Shown here one piece after another: positions 12,201 to 25,446 of a DNA stretch of 64,000 nt. Source of the stretch: Stratiolaelaps scimitus (lineage: Eukaryota > Arthropoda > Arachnida > Mesostigmata > Laelapidae); the NCBI GenBank assembly GCA_019614645.1, contig JABWDB010000001.1:29009501-29073500 (forward strand), given 5' to 3'. The position numbers and the translations under genes were made by a program. Positions within the stretch are counted from its first letter, which is position 1, and each line of letters starts with the position of its first letter. The notes beneath the pieces were generated by a model, which was not told where the DNA came from, ran no database searches, and saw only the letters and a list, made by a program, of their open reading frames with translations.

Positions 12201-14936
12201 CACTCTCACTGCCTCGTGCGGCTGACAGAGTATGTTGTGTGTGGTACTGCGTGAGTGGTGATGACAATATAACAGCCCTCTAAATAACTGACCACCGCCA
12301 CCAACATCACCGCCGCCAAAGCCACTACCGCACTATATAGCTTATAGCGGCTGCGGGGCACACGGCCCGAGACGAGGTACGACACACACGGACGAAGTGG
12401 GGAACGGGCCTGCGCAGCCGAGGATGATCGGAAAAATTGATGCAAAGACAAATGCGGTGATTCTCCCGATAGAGCAGAGCAGGAACGAAGGTGGCAGATC
12501 GACAGACGGACAGGCACGAGCTGGGCGGGGGGGGCCAGCCTCGCGTTCGGTCGGTCGGAAGCAAACGGGTTACCACTAATACTGATCCGCTTTCGGGGTA
12601 ATGCTTCAGCCGCGGAGTCAACTGTTTGTCTGCTTTGGATGCTATTGCTGAATTTAGCCGCTTCGGATTCTTCTGACGGCAAATCCGGCCGCATTGGGAA
12701 GCGAGCTTACCATATGTACTCATAAAAAAAAATATATATAAAGGAGAGAGAGAGAGAGAAAACAGAAGTAGTACAAGCATACAGTAATACTCGCACATGC
12801 GTCGTGCAGCAGCAGCAGCAGCAGCAGCAACAGCGGCAAACAGTATTGCCGTATTCGACGTTTGCCATATCATGGGACGGCGATACGACAACAACGACAA
12901 CAACTGAAATCGAAGGAATTAATCGATGAATTGAGCGAATCACAGACGAGAAGATAGATATGATATCGAAGCAGACATTGAGAGATGTCGAACGCGCGAA
13001 AAATAACGAAACGAAGATGATAGCGACATTAACACAATCGTTGGCGGGTCGCCACGGCTGCCAACCCTGCCCCGTCTAAAACGACAGTACCTATCTGTCG
13101 TTGTCATTGCCTGTGGGCCTATGTGTGCGCGATGCCTTTCTGGGCCGATCGAAGATGACGAGCGAGCGGACGAACGACACCACGGCTGCGTGTGCAGATG
13201 CGGCTCGATTTTGGTTCGAAGCCAAACGGCAGAATCGCAAGAGGAGCAGCAGCCCAGCCCAGCAGGGGTATAGCAAATAGTCCAGACAGTGCGATTAGTT
13301 GGGTCATTTTCGGATCTGTTTCCGCCATTCGGTTCCGGACACTCCCGTCTGAACGGGTGAACCCCCGTAAAAACTGGGGGGGGGGGGGATTAAGAAGACA
13401 AGCAACGCATATACCACCCACAGTAGACGGATCACTGCTGAAGCTGAATCGGCAGCGACCGCCGTCGTGACTGCGCCTGAACTTCTGCGTCGACGATATT
13501 ATCCATTTTATCCGCCGTATTCTCGCGCCGTTATCGCGCTTTTTTATCGAGGCTCTCGCTCTCTCTCTCTCTCTCTTTCGTGTTATAATTATTTCACTGT
13601 GTCATCGTCATGTTAAATAACGACCAGCAGCGGCTACGATGGCAACTGCGATCGGCTCGTCCGGGTACAAGCAATAATAATAGCAGCACAGCAAACAACT
13701 GCCGCCTCTGTCAGTGCTGCCATCTATGCGTACGATGTATTACGCGAGCGCAATACGACAGTCGTTGTTGACCGCGCAGAGCATCTTCCATCCGTTAACG
13801 ATTCCAATAACGTTCTACGCTGCGCGTTCATTCTCATTGACCAGCAGCTTCTGTAACTTCGATAGCTGCGGGTGCGACAACGATGACACACTGCTATAAC
13901 GACTCTGCTCTACCGGTTCGTTTGTCATTATGTCTCCCCGTTGGCCTGCCACTGGGTCCATGTTCGCTGTCGTTGAAGCCGCTGCCGCCGCCGCCGCCGC
14001 CGCCGCCTGAATCCAGCAACGGAATCCAGCAGCGGAATCAGCTCTCGTATCCTCGCCTAACGCGGCAGGACAATTTCATCGTGGCGATTACGCGTCGATC
14101 ATTACACTTCTGTTCTACTCACGGGTGACAATTAGCCTGCCGTCCGTACCGTCCCGATGGGTCATCAACATCATCAGCATCAACAGCATCATCGCTTACG
14201 ACGTTTGCAAAGATTTGTTGCGTAGTTCAGTTCATTATTACCTGCTTCTCAATTATATCTACCCATCCATATCTATCTATCAATCTATAATATATCTAGC
14301 TACAGATGATCATCCGGTAAAAGAGCGGGAAATACACCACAGCAGAGACACAGTTTTGTTGCTGTCGTCGTCGTCGTCATCGTCATCGTCGCCGTAGTCT
14401 ACGACCGACTTGTATAACAACTTGTGTACCCAACGAACAGGCAAGTATGTAGTCTAGCAGTCATTGAATAGCTATTATATTCGCCCATTCATACATACGT
14501 GTGCGTGTATGCTTCATATATAGAAGATAGATAATTGGAACACTATATGGGACAGATAATATTCGTTGTCGTATGACGGAACCACAGCAGCAGGATCAGC
14601 AATGGTAGCAACAGGTATTATAGTATTTCTTGTTGTTCCTATGCTGTGCACTTACGTTAAAGTAAACGAACAGTCTATTGGGGACCTTCCCGTTCCGACA
14701 AAGAGATATCTGCTGGTATCTCACGCAATCCAGTAGCGATCAGCAATCTCGATTTGGTTTGCGTGGAGACTAGACGTGAAAAGGATGAAGAAAGCGGAGG
14801 AGGTGGCGGCGTCCGTTATAGTCGAGTTGCCAAGAATGAGTTGGTGAGAGAGAGAGAGAGAGCGAGGGATTGTCTGTATCGATGGTAGACAGTTTAAGAA
14901 TCTCCCTTGATCTTTTGAACACTTTCTGTCCTCACG

Positions 14937-14938
<2 letters not shown>

Positions 14939-15027
<89 letters not shown>
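14939..15027. repeat. (TA)n microsatellite, about 44 units
   Basis: The longest TA tract in the window, nearly pure over about 89 bp. It is likely to be length-variable and prone to assembly error. A (AAT)n tract follows at 15084-15104. Confidence 0.95.
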
Positions 15028-15030
<3 letters not shown>

Positions 15031-16267
15031 TTATGACAACAAGGGGGATTCGGACAAGAGAGCAGGGCATAGCGCCGTTATTGATAATAATAATAATAAT
15101 AATATCTATGACTGTTGGTGCCGTTGACTTGATGTGCACAGAGCAGACGATGCTTATTGACGATGATGGTCGCGTTGAACCGAGGTTAGATTATATTCGG
15201 CCGGACGGAGCCTGTGTCACGGCAGAGACCGCCGAGTCGTAGACAGCCGTTGGCATTTGCCTTGCAGCTAGCATCTACCTACTGTTCATGGGAGATAGAT
15301 ACTCTGGCTGGCGGGACCGGGCAGAATCAGGGCGAGCTTTGCGAGGCCGCCTTTGAACCAAGCCGGGTCTGGGCCAGGCCCTCTCGTTGCCTTTATGGAA
15401 GCGAAGTAAAATAGGCGTCCCACGAAGCATGACCAGGCGAACTTCTACCAGCGTTTGCGTCCAGCTTGCTCTTTGTTTGCCTTTTTTTACGCGCGCGTTT
15501 GTTCAGCTTTGCCTCTCATGGCAAAAGCCACGCAAGAATCGAGCCGTGGCAGCGTTTTTTTCTTTTACCATCACGTCGCCGTCGTCCTCGTAGTCTCTCT
15601 TCCTTAGCTCTCTATGGGAATTCTCTATTGTTCCACGCGTGCAAGCAGCATGCAGCCGGCCAGCCACCAAAAGAGACTAACCTCTCCTGCTGCTCCTTAT
15701 CTTCGTTCTCTTCTGGACGACCGACCAGCTTAGGCTAGCAGCGGCAGGCTGCGCGCAGCTATAGCCAGTCAGTGCGTTGCTGCCTTAGCCTTAGTGCGTA
15801 GCAGCAGCAGCAGCAGCGTTAGGGCAAAGCTTGCGGCGAGGAGCACCTTAGACGGTGGTAGTAGTAGTAGTAGCAATAGAAGCTGCAGGGGATGCGGGCG
15901 AAACGGCAGGAGTCACACAGGGGCAGCAGGCAGAGCCGTGCTCGCCCGACCGCCCTCCCGATTGGGTTTATGATCGTCTCTCGTTCCATTCCCAGCCAAG
16001 CAAACACCCACCCACCTACCTACCTAGCACAGTTCGTGTACGTCCACCTCGCTTAGTCTAGTGCCCCTCGTCCAAGTGCCGCCGCGCTCAACAGTGAACG
16101 CTGTGTGACTCCAGCAGCAGCAGCAGAGTCAGCCCGATCGCTGCTGCTGCCCCATCGGAGTAACGGCCCGGCTCGCTCCTACCAGCCGGATGACGCATCC
16201 AGGCGAGCGAGCTTGACGCCTGCGGGCGTCTGGCCGGTGGACGCCACAGTAGCGCTCCGTCAATTGG

Positions 16268-16293
16268 GTCAGCCTAGGCAAAACTAGGCTGAC
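16268..16293. repeat. Perfect 10 bp inverted repeat
   Basis: GTCAGCCTAG, loop GCAAAA, CTAGGCTGAC. This is a simple stem-loop with no T run after it and no clear function. Confidence 0.45.
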
Positions 16294-17463
16294 GCTGATG
16301 GCAGATGAGGAACTCTCTTGAAAGGTATAGTACAGTGTGCAGCGGTGTCGTACAGCGGAGCTGGGTGCCTGTTAGAGATGGCGCAGACCGATGGACTACC
16401 TATGAGGGCCTGGAGTAATCTCATGGCAAAACGACGCTCAAGGACGTCGCATGGCCACCGACGCTGCTGCTGCTGGCACGGCCCCGGCTGAAGCCGCTGT
16501 TGAAGTTGAAGCAGAACCGCAGTCTCACGCACTCCTCGGCTGCTTCTGCCTGGCGAAAAATAAGAGAAAGTGCCAGTGCATGATACGTCCAATAAAGTCG
16601 CGTCCGACCGCCATACGGACCTCCAGGTTGCTCCCTTCTCATTTTCCGGATCTCGCAGCATCTCTCGCCCTCAATCGCTTCGTCTAGCCCCTATCTCCTT
16701 TGTCGCTTAATACTGTTTTTATACTCTTGACGTGACAATATTATTTACCTGTTCCCCTACGCGATTGGACGCTACCAGCCGTTCGTATTTAGAGGCTGGC
16801 AGAAGCCAGGGGTTTGGGCAGACGGCCTGCTGCTCGCGTTTCTAACTCAGCCAGGAAGCATCTCAAGACAGCTAAGACCACAGCCAGCTGCTGGCCACCA
16901 AGCCAGTGTACCATCGTTCTACAGCTGTTTCAGCATGGTGGAGTTATTAGTACGTTTTATCCCTTTTATATTATTATTTTATATATTATATATTATACAC
17001 ACATATATATATATATATTTGCAGGTATCTCATGATAACAGCAATAACAACAAAAATGCTACACTTAAGAAGGTATTACTATGATATTTGGTTATATCAT
17101 AGTATTATTAATACACCCTTCATCAACGAGTACAGATACAGAGATCCATGAAAATGGGACATTGGATACTGGCTTTCCTAAAGCATAAAAGTATGTTTCT
17201 TCCGCGGACGTACTTGCTGCTGGACAGTCGGTCATCTTCTGTTTCTGCTTGCAACACATTTACCGCCCATTGTATAGGACAATGAACCTGCTGGCTCAGA
17301 GATCACTTTGAGCTGCATTTTTGTAATATAACCACCAGCTGAAACTTGTAATATCCACAGACTTCACACACACATTGAAATGTGTTTGCAAAATTGGAAA
17401 TTTTTATGCACCGCCCGAGGCTGGGATATTCGGCATCCCGTCATCACATGTTGACGGTATATT

Positions 17464-17539
17464 GACGTTAAACTCAGGGAAGCTTTATTATATATATATA
17501 TATATATATATATAGTAAAGCTTCGTTGGGTTTAACGTC
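17464..17539. repeat. Inverted repeat bracketing a (TA)n tract
   Basis: The arms are 17464-17487 and 17516-17539. They pair at 21 of 24 positions, with GACGTTAAAC at the left outer end facing GTTTAACGTC at the right outer end. The 28 bp between them are almost pure TA. The structure could be a small foldback element or a microsatellite that expanded inside a palindrome. Confidence 0.6.
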
Positions 17540-19215
17540 TTGCGTGTGTATTTGGGAAAATAGCACCTGTTTTACTGAGGGAAACCAGTTTCAAGTATAT
17601 ATATATAGATCTATATATATACATCGAGTGGTCGGTCTACTTGCGTGGCTGGTGTGCCCTGCAAATACTTCAAGCATACTATAGTATGCGAACACCAAGC
17701 AACAATATCGGTTCACCTTGCTTGGAACAACTTCTGTAAATCGTCATTATTCACCGTGATTCTTCTATTCCCCTGTTATTGCATCACTTTGTTTGACGAT
17801 TATATGCATCGTTCAGAAATCACATCGTCATTGAAAGTTAGTTGAACGTTAGCGACTCCCGTGTCGTCTTCGGTCGGCCACGCGTCTGTGGCCTCGCGAA
17901 ACTGGTACTTTCTATGACAATACACTTTGCAAATGCAACCCTTCATGGCTAAACGGTCAACATTTCGGCGTTGCTGTTTCCATACGTCCAAAGCTCAGCT
18001 TTCGTTCATATGACGGCAGCAGAATTAACGATACAGTTTCTACTCAGGCCTTGGCAACTCGTCGTTGAAGTGGGTTATCGTTAGTATTTCTTCATGTTCG
18101 CCCTCAACAGGATTGTCTGCCGTCCATGCGATTCCCTATTCATAGCTCCATCGGTATGCACCCCCCTCCCGCGTCCTTCAAGCTCCAGGACCAACGACAG
18201 TGCTAGAACTGCATGGAAACATTGTCCTGTACATGTGCTCGGTATTCCCGTACGCTCATCGTCAGCAGGTGCCAGCTACGAGTAGTCCTTTGCTTGCGTC
18301 CTTCGGGTTGGTTTTTGACTCCGTCATGAGCCGGCATCGGACATCGAACAACGCTTCGTCCGAGTGGCAACTTCTCTCGAGCTCTCACTGGCCCCTACCT
18401 CTGCACTAACAGATACTCGACGCAGAAGATTCATCCAAGCCCCTAAAATAGCGGCATATTCCAGAACAAAGAAAAAATACACAGTGTCTAGTTCTCTCGC
18501 TCTCTCTCTCTCTGCCAGCTCGCCTGTCTGCCGATACTTCTGCATCTGGACGACGTCGCTAAAAGGCGATGTAGAGCAGGCGTATGCGTATGCAGATGTT
18601 AGCACAACACAGGCTCGTCAAGGCGACACGTCCATATCTTGCTGCCGCTGTTGCTTCTGCCATGGCGCTTCTTCACTAGACGCCTGACGCCATTGGGTGT
18701 CCTGACCCCTCCCCCACACACACACACAAGTGAAACCAGGGGCCGAGCCGACAGCCTCGATATCTGTTCGCTCTCTCGTTCCCTCTGTTTGAATGAGTCC
18801 GGCCGAACTCGTAGGGGCGTTGTCGTCACCGGCGGTGGCGATGTTGATGCTGCTGAGAGGTAGCGGAAGCGGTAGAACGTCGATGCAGAATGTCAACAAA
18901 CTCTGTCGCCTTGACGTCGTGCGCATGTTGCATGCGACCGACCATCGCTACACGGCTCGCGCACGGTCCCACCCGATCTGATCCGCTATCTAACTTGCTT
19001 GCTTGTTTACACTTGGTCGATGTCAGATGGAAAACGACAATATTCTACTTTTGATGCATCAAACGGAGACCTTTCTTCGAGGATTTCCATCAGCACTCGC
19101 GAGTGTGCAACAGCAGCAGCAACAGGCAACAAACCTGACAGCATGAACAGGTGATTTACGAGCATTTCTTGCGGTCGCCATCTGTAAAATTGTAGCCTCC
19201 GTGCGGTGGACACCG

Positions 19216-19246
<31 letters not shown>

Positions 19247-19801
19247 TTTCTCTCGCGGCGCAACTGCCCACACCACCAAACACACAGCCGTCAACGAAGG
19301 GCCCCGCTTATCTACAATGTGCGAACGATCACGCTGTGCTCTTGTTCAGCGTTCTGTAGCTTTGCTCGGCTACTAAAATTGGCTAAGTAAACGCGGCTGG
19401 AATATGCTCTTCCTGCTGGTGTGCACACCGATAATTTTTCTCTCTCTTTATACGCCACACACAAGCTAATTGCCCGCCGCGCCGCATGCTGAAAGATGCC
19501 ACATTGTATCCATATATATAGTTTGTATGAGCTGTTCTCAAAATTCGGGAACGCGGGACGTTTCGAGCGAGCACTTCCTCGCGAACGACGTCGAGTTTTG
19601 GTTATTTTTAACTGCAGCTTCTCCTATCTAAATTATATTATTGCCGCCGCTACCCTCCTCTGGCTTCTGCCACCGGCTGCCGTTAGGAGATTTCAGCCGC
19701 AGCTGAACTGAGCGGAAACGGCGGAGTCAGCCACTGCTACCGCTGTCACCGAAATCTCAGCAGATTCGTGTACTTGTAATGTAGAACACGCGTATGGATA
19801 T

Positions 19802-19803
<2 letters not shown>

Positions 19804-19833
<30 letters not shown>
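19804..19833. repeat. (TA)n microsatellite, left flank of mariner
   Basis: An uninterrupted run of about 15 TA units ends exactly at the left terminal inverted repeat of the mariner. TATATA also follows the right end. The transposon therefore most likely landed inside this microsatellite, because mariners insert at TA. Confidence 0.9.
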
Positions 19834-19835
<2 letters not shown>

Positions 19836-21124
19836 GTGCGTAGATCAGGGTAATACACGTCTCAAATTGCAGCTCACTAAAACTGAGAGGTTTTCATTTT
19901 CAATCCGAGTGGCCTAGATGTAGAGCAGTCTTAGGCGGTTATGCCCTCCGACGGAAATTCTTCGGTGTTGGATGCCGTTCAGTGCATTCACGATGGAAGC
20001 CAGGAGGAGTGCCGTTGTAGCTCTCTATTTCGCTGGTAAGCAGGCGTGTGCGATTGTCAAAGGCCTGAAATATCTCGGAGTGAATAAGCTGTTCGCGTAT
20101 CGGACTGTGCATAGAGGAAATACCTGGAGACAGATATCATCACGACGCACACCAACGCCGTTTCCACAAATCGCACCGCAACCTGCACGAGGATTGTGAA
20201 AAAAATCTGACACCGCTTGCAGTCTAAACCTCGCACGGAGTGTCAGAAAACTCGTAAAAGACAAGAAAATCTCACAGAATAGTGCTCGTGACCTGCAGCG
20301 TAATGGCTACAAGCCGCAGCCGTTTCAAGGCCTTTTCAACGAAATAGAAGAACCTACGCTAACTTAGAATAGAACTTCTCTTTACCGGCAAAACGATGGG
20401 GAAGTGACTAACCGATTGTGTTTGATAATGAGACAATATTTGCGATCGAACAAGCAGCAAGCAAACAAATAGAGGAATGCTAGGGACGACCATTTGGCAA
20501 AATCAAGAGTCGTTCAGACTCAGGGGGGGGCTGGCCTCTGTGATGGTTTGGGTCGGAATAACAGGTTAAGAGCGCAGTTCCATCGTGTTTGTCCCGCAAG
20601 ACATGAAAATGAATGGCGCTCTTTTCCGCCAATTGGTTTTGGATGATTGCCTGAAGCCCCGGGCGCACGCCCATTTCGGGAGCAGAGCGTGGACTTTTCA
20701 ACAAGACTCCGCGCCTGCCCACGGAGCGAAGGAGGCCCAGAGGTGGCTCGCCCAGTATATGCCCGGTTTCATTTCTTCAACACGATGACCCTTACACTCG
20801 CCCGACCTGAACCCGGTGGATTTATTTATCTGGGGCACTTTGAAGTCCAGGATCTCCGGCAAATAATACACGATCTTAGAATTCCTGAGGGACACTATTA
20901 CAAAAGAGTGGGCGAACGTCCCCGATCACATCGTTTCCGCCGCCACTGAGGCCTTCGGCGAAAGTCATTGTCGAGGCCAGAAAAGGTTATATCGAGAGTT
21001 GAATATGCCCATAACATTTGTAGTCAACCCTGTTGATACGGTATACATAATTGTTGACGGCATTCGCCTCGTAGTTACAAAAATAGCGATTTTTTCGGTG
21101 TATCACGTTGGTTTACGTACCGAG
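19834..21124 (+). mobile_element. Degenerate mariner (maT-like, DD37D) DNA transposon
   Basis: The element is about 1.29 kb, the usual length for a mariner. The left end, just after a TA, begins CCGTGCGTAGATCAGGGTAA. The reverse complement of the right end begins CTCGGTACGTAAACCAACGT. Both ends then run into a shared TACAC segment, giving imperfect terminal inverted repeats of about 28 bp. TA dinucleotides flank both ends, as expected for a Tc1/mariner target site, and the left flank is itself a (TA)n tract, so the insertion was probably into a microsatellite. The interior carries a single broken transposase reading frame. The element is non-autonomous now. Family assignment rests on the catalytic spacing described under the transposase entry. 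Confidence 0.85.
19972..21002 (+). pseudogene. Mariner transposase pseudogene (DD37D, maT-like)
   Basis: Decayed transposase of the IS630/Tc1/mariner superfamily, a cut-and-paste DDE/D enzyme. The N-terminal part (19972-20364) keeps a helix-turn-helix-like stretch with RRSAVVALYFAGK followed by AYRTVHR, then a second segment with ARSVRKLVKD and NSARDL. It carries an in-frame TGA at 20197 and a TAG near 20362. The part that should hold the first catalytic Asp (about 20365-20520) is scrambled. The C-terminal catalytic half is clear: SVMVW, then FQQDSAPAH with the second Asp at 20705-20707, then SPDLNPVD with the third Asp at 20819-20821. Exactly 37 codons separate them, hence DD37D. TGA at 20786 replaces the usual Trp before the SPDLNP motif, a TAA stop follows at about 20864, and a late frameshift near 20960 precedes the conserved ARKGYIE-type ending, with TGA at 21000-21002. 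It is not functional. Confidence 0.85.
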
Positions 21125-21254
21125 TATATATACTATTCATCGGTTAGTGCTGCTGAGGATCGAGGAGTTGCGAACGTCGTGAGGGCAAAAAACTGCTTGC
21201 TGCCCCCTGCAATGAATGGAAAGGTTCTCACTTTCTCTTTCTTTCTCTCCCTCA

Positions 21255-21290
<36 letters not shown>

Positions 21291-24036
21291 TAATGTAAGT
21301 TCTCAACCATTGTCTGTGACGACACGCTTGTAACTTTATACCTGAATGCCACTCTCGCAGTTTGTACTGCTTGTCTTTGAATTTCCCTGGTCCGTTGCGC
21401 TCACCTCCACAAGCTGACTAGAGCTATTAGCACGGCCAATTTACAGCCCACATCACTTTGTTGAGTCGCTAAACCCCGAATCGCTCGGCCAGTCATTTAT
21501 TCTCTCTCTCTCCTCTCTCGTTATATAACATTCAATAAATATAATATGTGGCAACGTAATACCTAGTAGCTGTAGCAGCAGTAGTGGTAGTAGAAGATGT
21601 GAATAGTATTTTTTCTATTTTAATCCACTTTGTTGTGTGACTGGCAGCTGCTGTTGTTGTTGTTGTTGTTGATGTTGTCGTTGCTGCATTAGTAGTGGTG
21701 GCATCATTGGTGTTCGTATGTCCTAATTCACCTGTGCATGTTCATGTGCGCGAGTATCTCATCCCTACAATCCCTATATGCATGAAATAAGTGTCGCCAC
21801 TGGACCATCGTCGCCGACAGCTCAAGGGTTGACGTTGGCCGCCGTTGGACGATGAGCAGCAAGCCGCACTTCAACGCGGCTTGCTCGTCGTCGCCTCAGC
21901 GGTAACACAAGCGGCTGCGGTGGCGTCTATCGCGACGGCGGCTGCTGTCCGCCGTCAAAGCGGTCGCGCAAAACGACCATTTCTTTGCATTTTGTTACAA
22001 GAGCGAAGAGGTCGTCACCGGCTAGCCAATGATGGTTATGACGACAACGATGACAACGATGATGATGATCAAGGCAAGTATTGTAGAATCATCAGACAGA
22101 ACACCCAAAGCGAAACGGAGGAAGGAAAGAATGAGAAATAATGTCCAATGCCAACATGGCAACCATCACGAAATATAAGCGAGAGACTGAGAGATAGAGA
22201 GAGTGGACTAATGCTGGTAATGCTGTTCATGTCTCCACGCTTTTCCTGTTAACATTACGTTTGTCTGCATGGCAGTTTTTCATGTTGGGCTTAAAAGCGA
22301 CGCGATCGCGGTGGACGGAGGTGTAGGTCCGAGGGGCTGGAAGCAGCTGGTTATCATATTATGCTTGTATATATAATAGCACTACAACAAAATAGTTTAC
22401 TTTTGCTGTTGTTGTTATTTTTATTGCTTCTGCTAGTGCTGCTGCTACTGCTGCTGCTGCTGCTGTTGCTGATAGCGTAGCTGTTGATTCTATGTAACTT
22501 CTCACAGAGCTTGTTCATTATAGCTCTTGGCGAATGCCTGGTGTAATAACGTTGAATATGCGTAATGCACACAAGCTGCCGGCCACTCCGTGGGTCGTCT
22601 TCACTCTGGTCAGCCTATAACCGGCCGTGAAATGCAGTGGATGGTCCACCTTGACCATTCGGTGAGACAACCCCATGGTCCAGCATCACGGATCGGCGTG
22701 GTTAACGCTGCCTTCGGGTGTAGTCACTTACGCTTTAACTTGCTTAAGCGAAATGGCGAAGGCACGCAAAAAGCAGTAGCGACGCGCTTCAACCCGCTGC
22801 TGCTGCTGCTGCTTGGAACGTCTTCGAGTTATGTATACCCATCAGCTCCTATACACAAGCATACAAACAGGCAAACAGCCCTGCACGCATACAACTGCCA
22901 TTATCTAACTGTTGTTTCAACAAAGTTGATTTTACGTCGGGACGACCGATAAAGGCCTGGATGGCGATCTGCGAAGGTTCTGCGTGGAGACGCCTTTGCT
23001 TGAGACAAGCGTCTCGTTATTAAAGCGACTGGTCCGGTTGCGCCAAGATGAAATATACCTTGGCTAATATGAATACATGCATATTATTTATATATAATAT
23101 GTATAGTAGTATATGAGCTATATAATATGATCATATAATATGTATATGAGCTGATAGTTCACGTCTATTTACAACTACTATGAGTATCGTGTGGTATAGA
23201 GACACAAAAACGCAACAAGAATACGCTTGCTTATATTCGCAGGCATAAATAGCAATATTGTTAGCTCGAATCCTTTTTTTTTGTTTTTGATCTTTCAAAT
23301 TCTCAGATCAATCTATAAATCAACGCGACTTGATCATCTATGAAGGTATTAATATACGGGCGCAGCGTTTGATCTAGCTGACAAATTAGTACATATGCTC
23401 CCATAGGCACTCAGACACACACGCACTTGGCAACCACATTATTCATTAGCTTATAGCATAGTGCTTTGCTAGCTAATTGTACTACGTCGTATCATTGCAC
23501 CGAATACTTGTGCGTTCATTCGGCGGTACTGCTTCTGTCACTGCTGCGCTTGCAACTTTTTGGTTGACTATAACACTAATAACAATAGTGATGCTAATTA
23601 TTATTACTATTATTATCCTAGTTGTTTCCACTACAGACATATACATACATACACACGCATCGTGCGTATATGTCTGCACGCATTGGAGAAACCAACCCTG
23701 CAAAAAAAAACATCAAAAATAAGGAAAACCTAGGCTATGAGGCGGTGGCGTTGTTTTTACTCCTCAAACTGGCCCACAGCTCGATAAAAACAGTCGTGGA
23801 TTGTTGTGTATACATCTCTCTCTCTCACTCTCTCTCGTTCTCTTTTTCTGTCTGTGTCTCTGTGTAGTAGCTATTGATTTCTCTTGCTGGTGCCCCCCCC
23901 CCTCCGAATAAATGCGCAGCCTGTCACACAATAAATCCTTTGGCGTCGCAGCTGTCGACGGAAAACTGGGTAAATTGAGTGCTATATCGTTTAATGCAAA
24001 CGATGCCGTTTTCATAGTGTTCACGACGTTCGCTAC

Positions 24037-24105
<69 letters not shown>

Positions 24106-25423
24106 AACTGGTTCCGTTCCTGTCAGCGCAAGAAAACAGAGTGAGATATTTTGCACGAAGCTACGGAGGCTCAATGAAGATTAATGGTTGAAACACTATT
24201 TATCAAAAAGTAAACAAAAAGTATCAATGAAACAGAGATATTTACTGGGATATGTATATAATATTTCAGCTAATTAATCATGTCATTCTATCGGGCAGAC
24301 AATCGAAGTCAGTCGCAAATCCACTAACTATAACTAAATAGTACATTTAACCACGCTAGCTGCGAGTGTTGCAATTAATTATAAATATTAGCTTGTCACA
24401 AATTAGTTTCTTCCCCCCGTCCCGAGGGTCGACGGACAATTTTTTTACGTTCTACGACACCTTGACGTGGCCATAAGAATTGTAGAGACATTCGATGGGC
24501 AGATCTAGTTATAGTTCTGTTCCTATCACAACTTTCGTGCTGATAACGTACACCGACCCCGAAATAGAGCACACGTCGTCAGCTAGGCACTTAGTATTTT
24601 TTTTCGTTTATTCATTAAGCATGTGATCGAGCAGTCGATATTAATCAATTCAACGAGCCGATGTTCTCGAAGCTAATTGAAAATGATAAATAGCATTAAA
24701 CTAACGAGAAGGCCATTAAATCACATATCTAAACATCTAACATACATGAAATATTATATATTGGCATTGGTCTGTGTGTTTCTGTGTGGCAGCTACTTAC
24801 GTTCTTCTACGTCATAATAAACGCGAATAGTGTTTAATGTCGGCAACTTTCAGAGAATGTTGATGGACGAATTACCTGGAAAACAATGACAATAGGGTCT
24901 TAGAAGAAAGTAAAGCCTTCCCATCCATCGAAATAAAACCATAAATAGCAAAATCGCATATATCGTTTTGATCGTTAGATTCGATCGTCAGATTCGCCCC
25001 GACAGTTTGAGATGAAATCCGCAAGAGGGCAGGCTGTGTGATGTACAGTCAAAAATACATATGTCAGAAAAAAAAACGGAGTTTTTCTTTCTTTAGTGTT
25101 CTCTATAGCCAGGTACCTTCTATTAGATATAGTCTAGAGTATTGCAATACAAAAACGACAAGGAAATGTACAGGATGTGTAATTTTAGGACGATGAAAGT
25201 GTTCGGCGTAAAACTCCACCGGTGCCGTTTTCAAGATTTTCACTAAAGTTTGATGCTCTCTGGAATAACGTTATGTGGGTATTTCTTCTGTCCCGTTTTA
25301 GTCGTAAAGTACCCTTGTACGATCTAAATGTGTATTGGAAGAATGGGCAAAAAATGCAGCGTGGGTAACCCATGCAACTGTAAGACTGCGCATAATATCC
25401 CATAGGGTTATTTATGCGTGATT
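21125..25423. other. Mostly AT-rich non-coding stretch
   Basis: Holds TA and CT tracts, (TGT)n near 21655 and CTG repeats near 22445. An ORF at 21845-22141 begins MDDEQQAALQRGLLVVASAV and turns Asp/Asn-rich over a GAT repeat. Around 23040-23160 short AT palindromes recur. From 24180 to 25420 I see nothing coding. Confidence 0.5.
24035..24102. repeat. Compound (CT)n(TA)n microsatellite
   Basis: CT-rich repeat (24035-24075) passes directly into (TA)n (24076-24102). Open frames across it are artefacts of the repeats. Confidence 0.95.
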
Positions 25424-25446
25424 TATATATATATATATATATATAT

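Larger units (their letters stand above)
5641..14938. other. Repeat-rich stretch without recognised genes
   Basis: Contains CT, GA, CAG and TA microsatellites, an ACTG tetranucleotide run (6963-6984), a GT run (9103-9120) and the palindrome at 9219. Long frames such as 6224-6910 and 12325-12903 pass straight through CT or CAG repeats and are not called. TTTGAATCCC near 7587 resembles a tRNA B box but its stem does not pair. Confidence 0.5.
15105..19803. other. Non-coding stretch
   Basis: GC-mixed to about 16.7 kb, with CAG runs at about 15800, 16115 and 16465 and the palindrome at 16268. AT-rich at 16.9-17.6 kb, including the TA hairpin at 17464. No recognisable protein domain in any frame. 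Confidence 0.5.

Noticed and set aside
21845..22141. Harbinger-type (HARBI1-like) transposase N-terminus
   Set aside because: The Arg-rich FLCILLQER segment faintly recalls that family, but no catalytic domain or further match follows.
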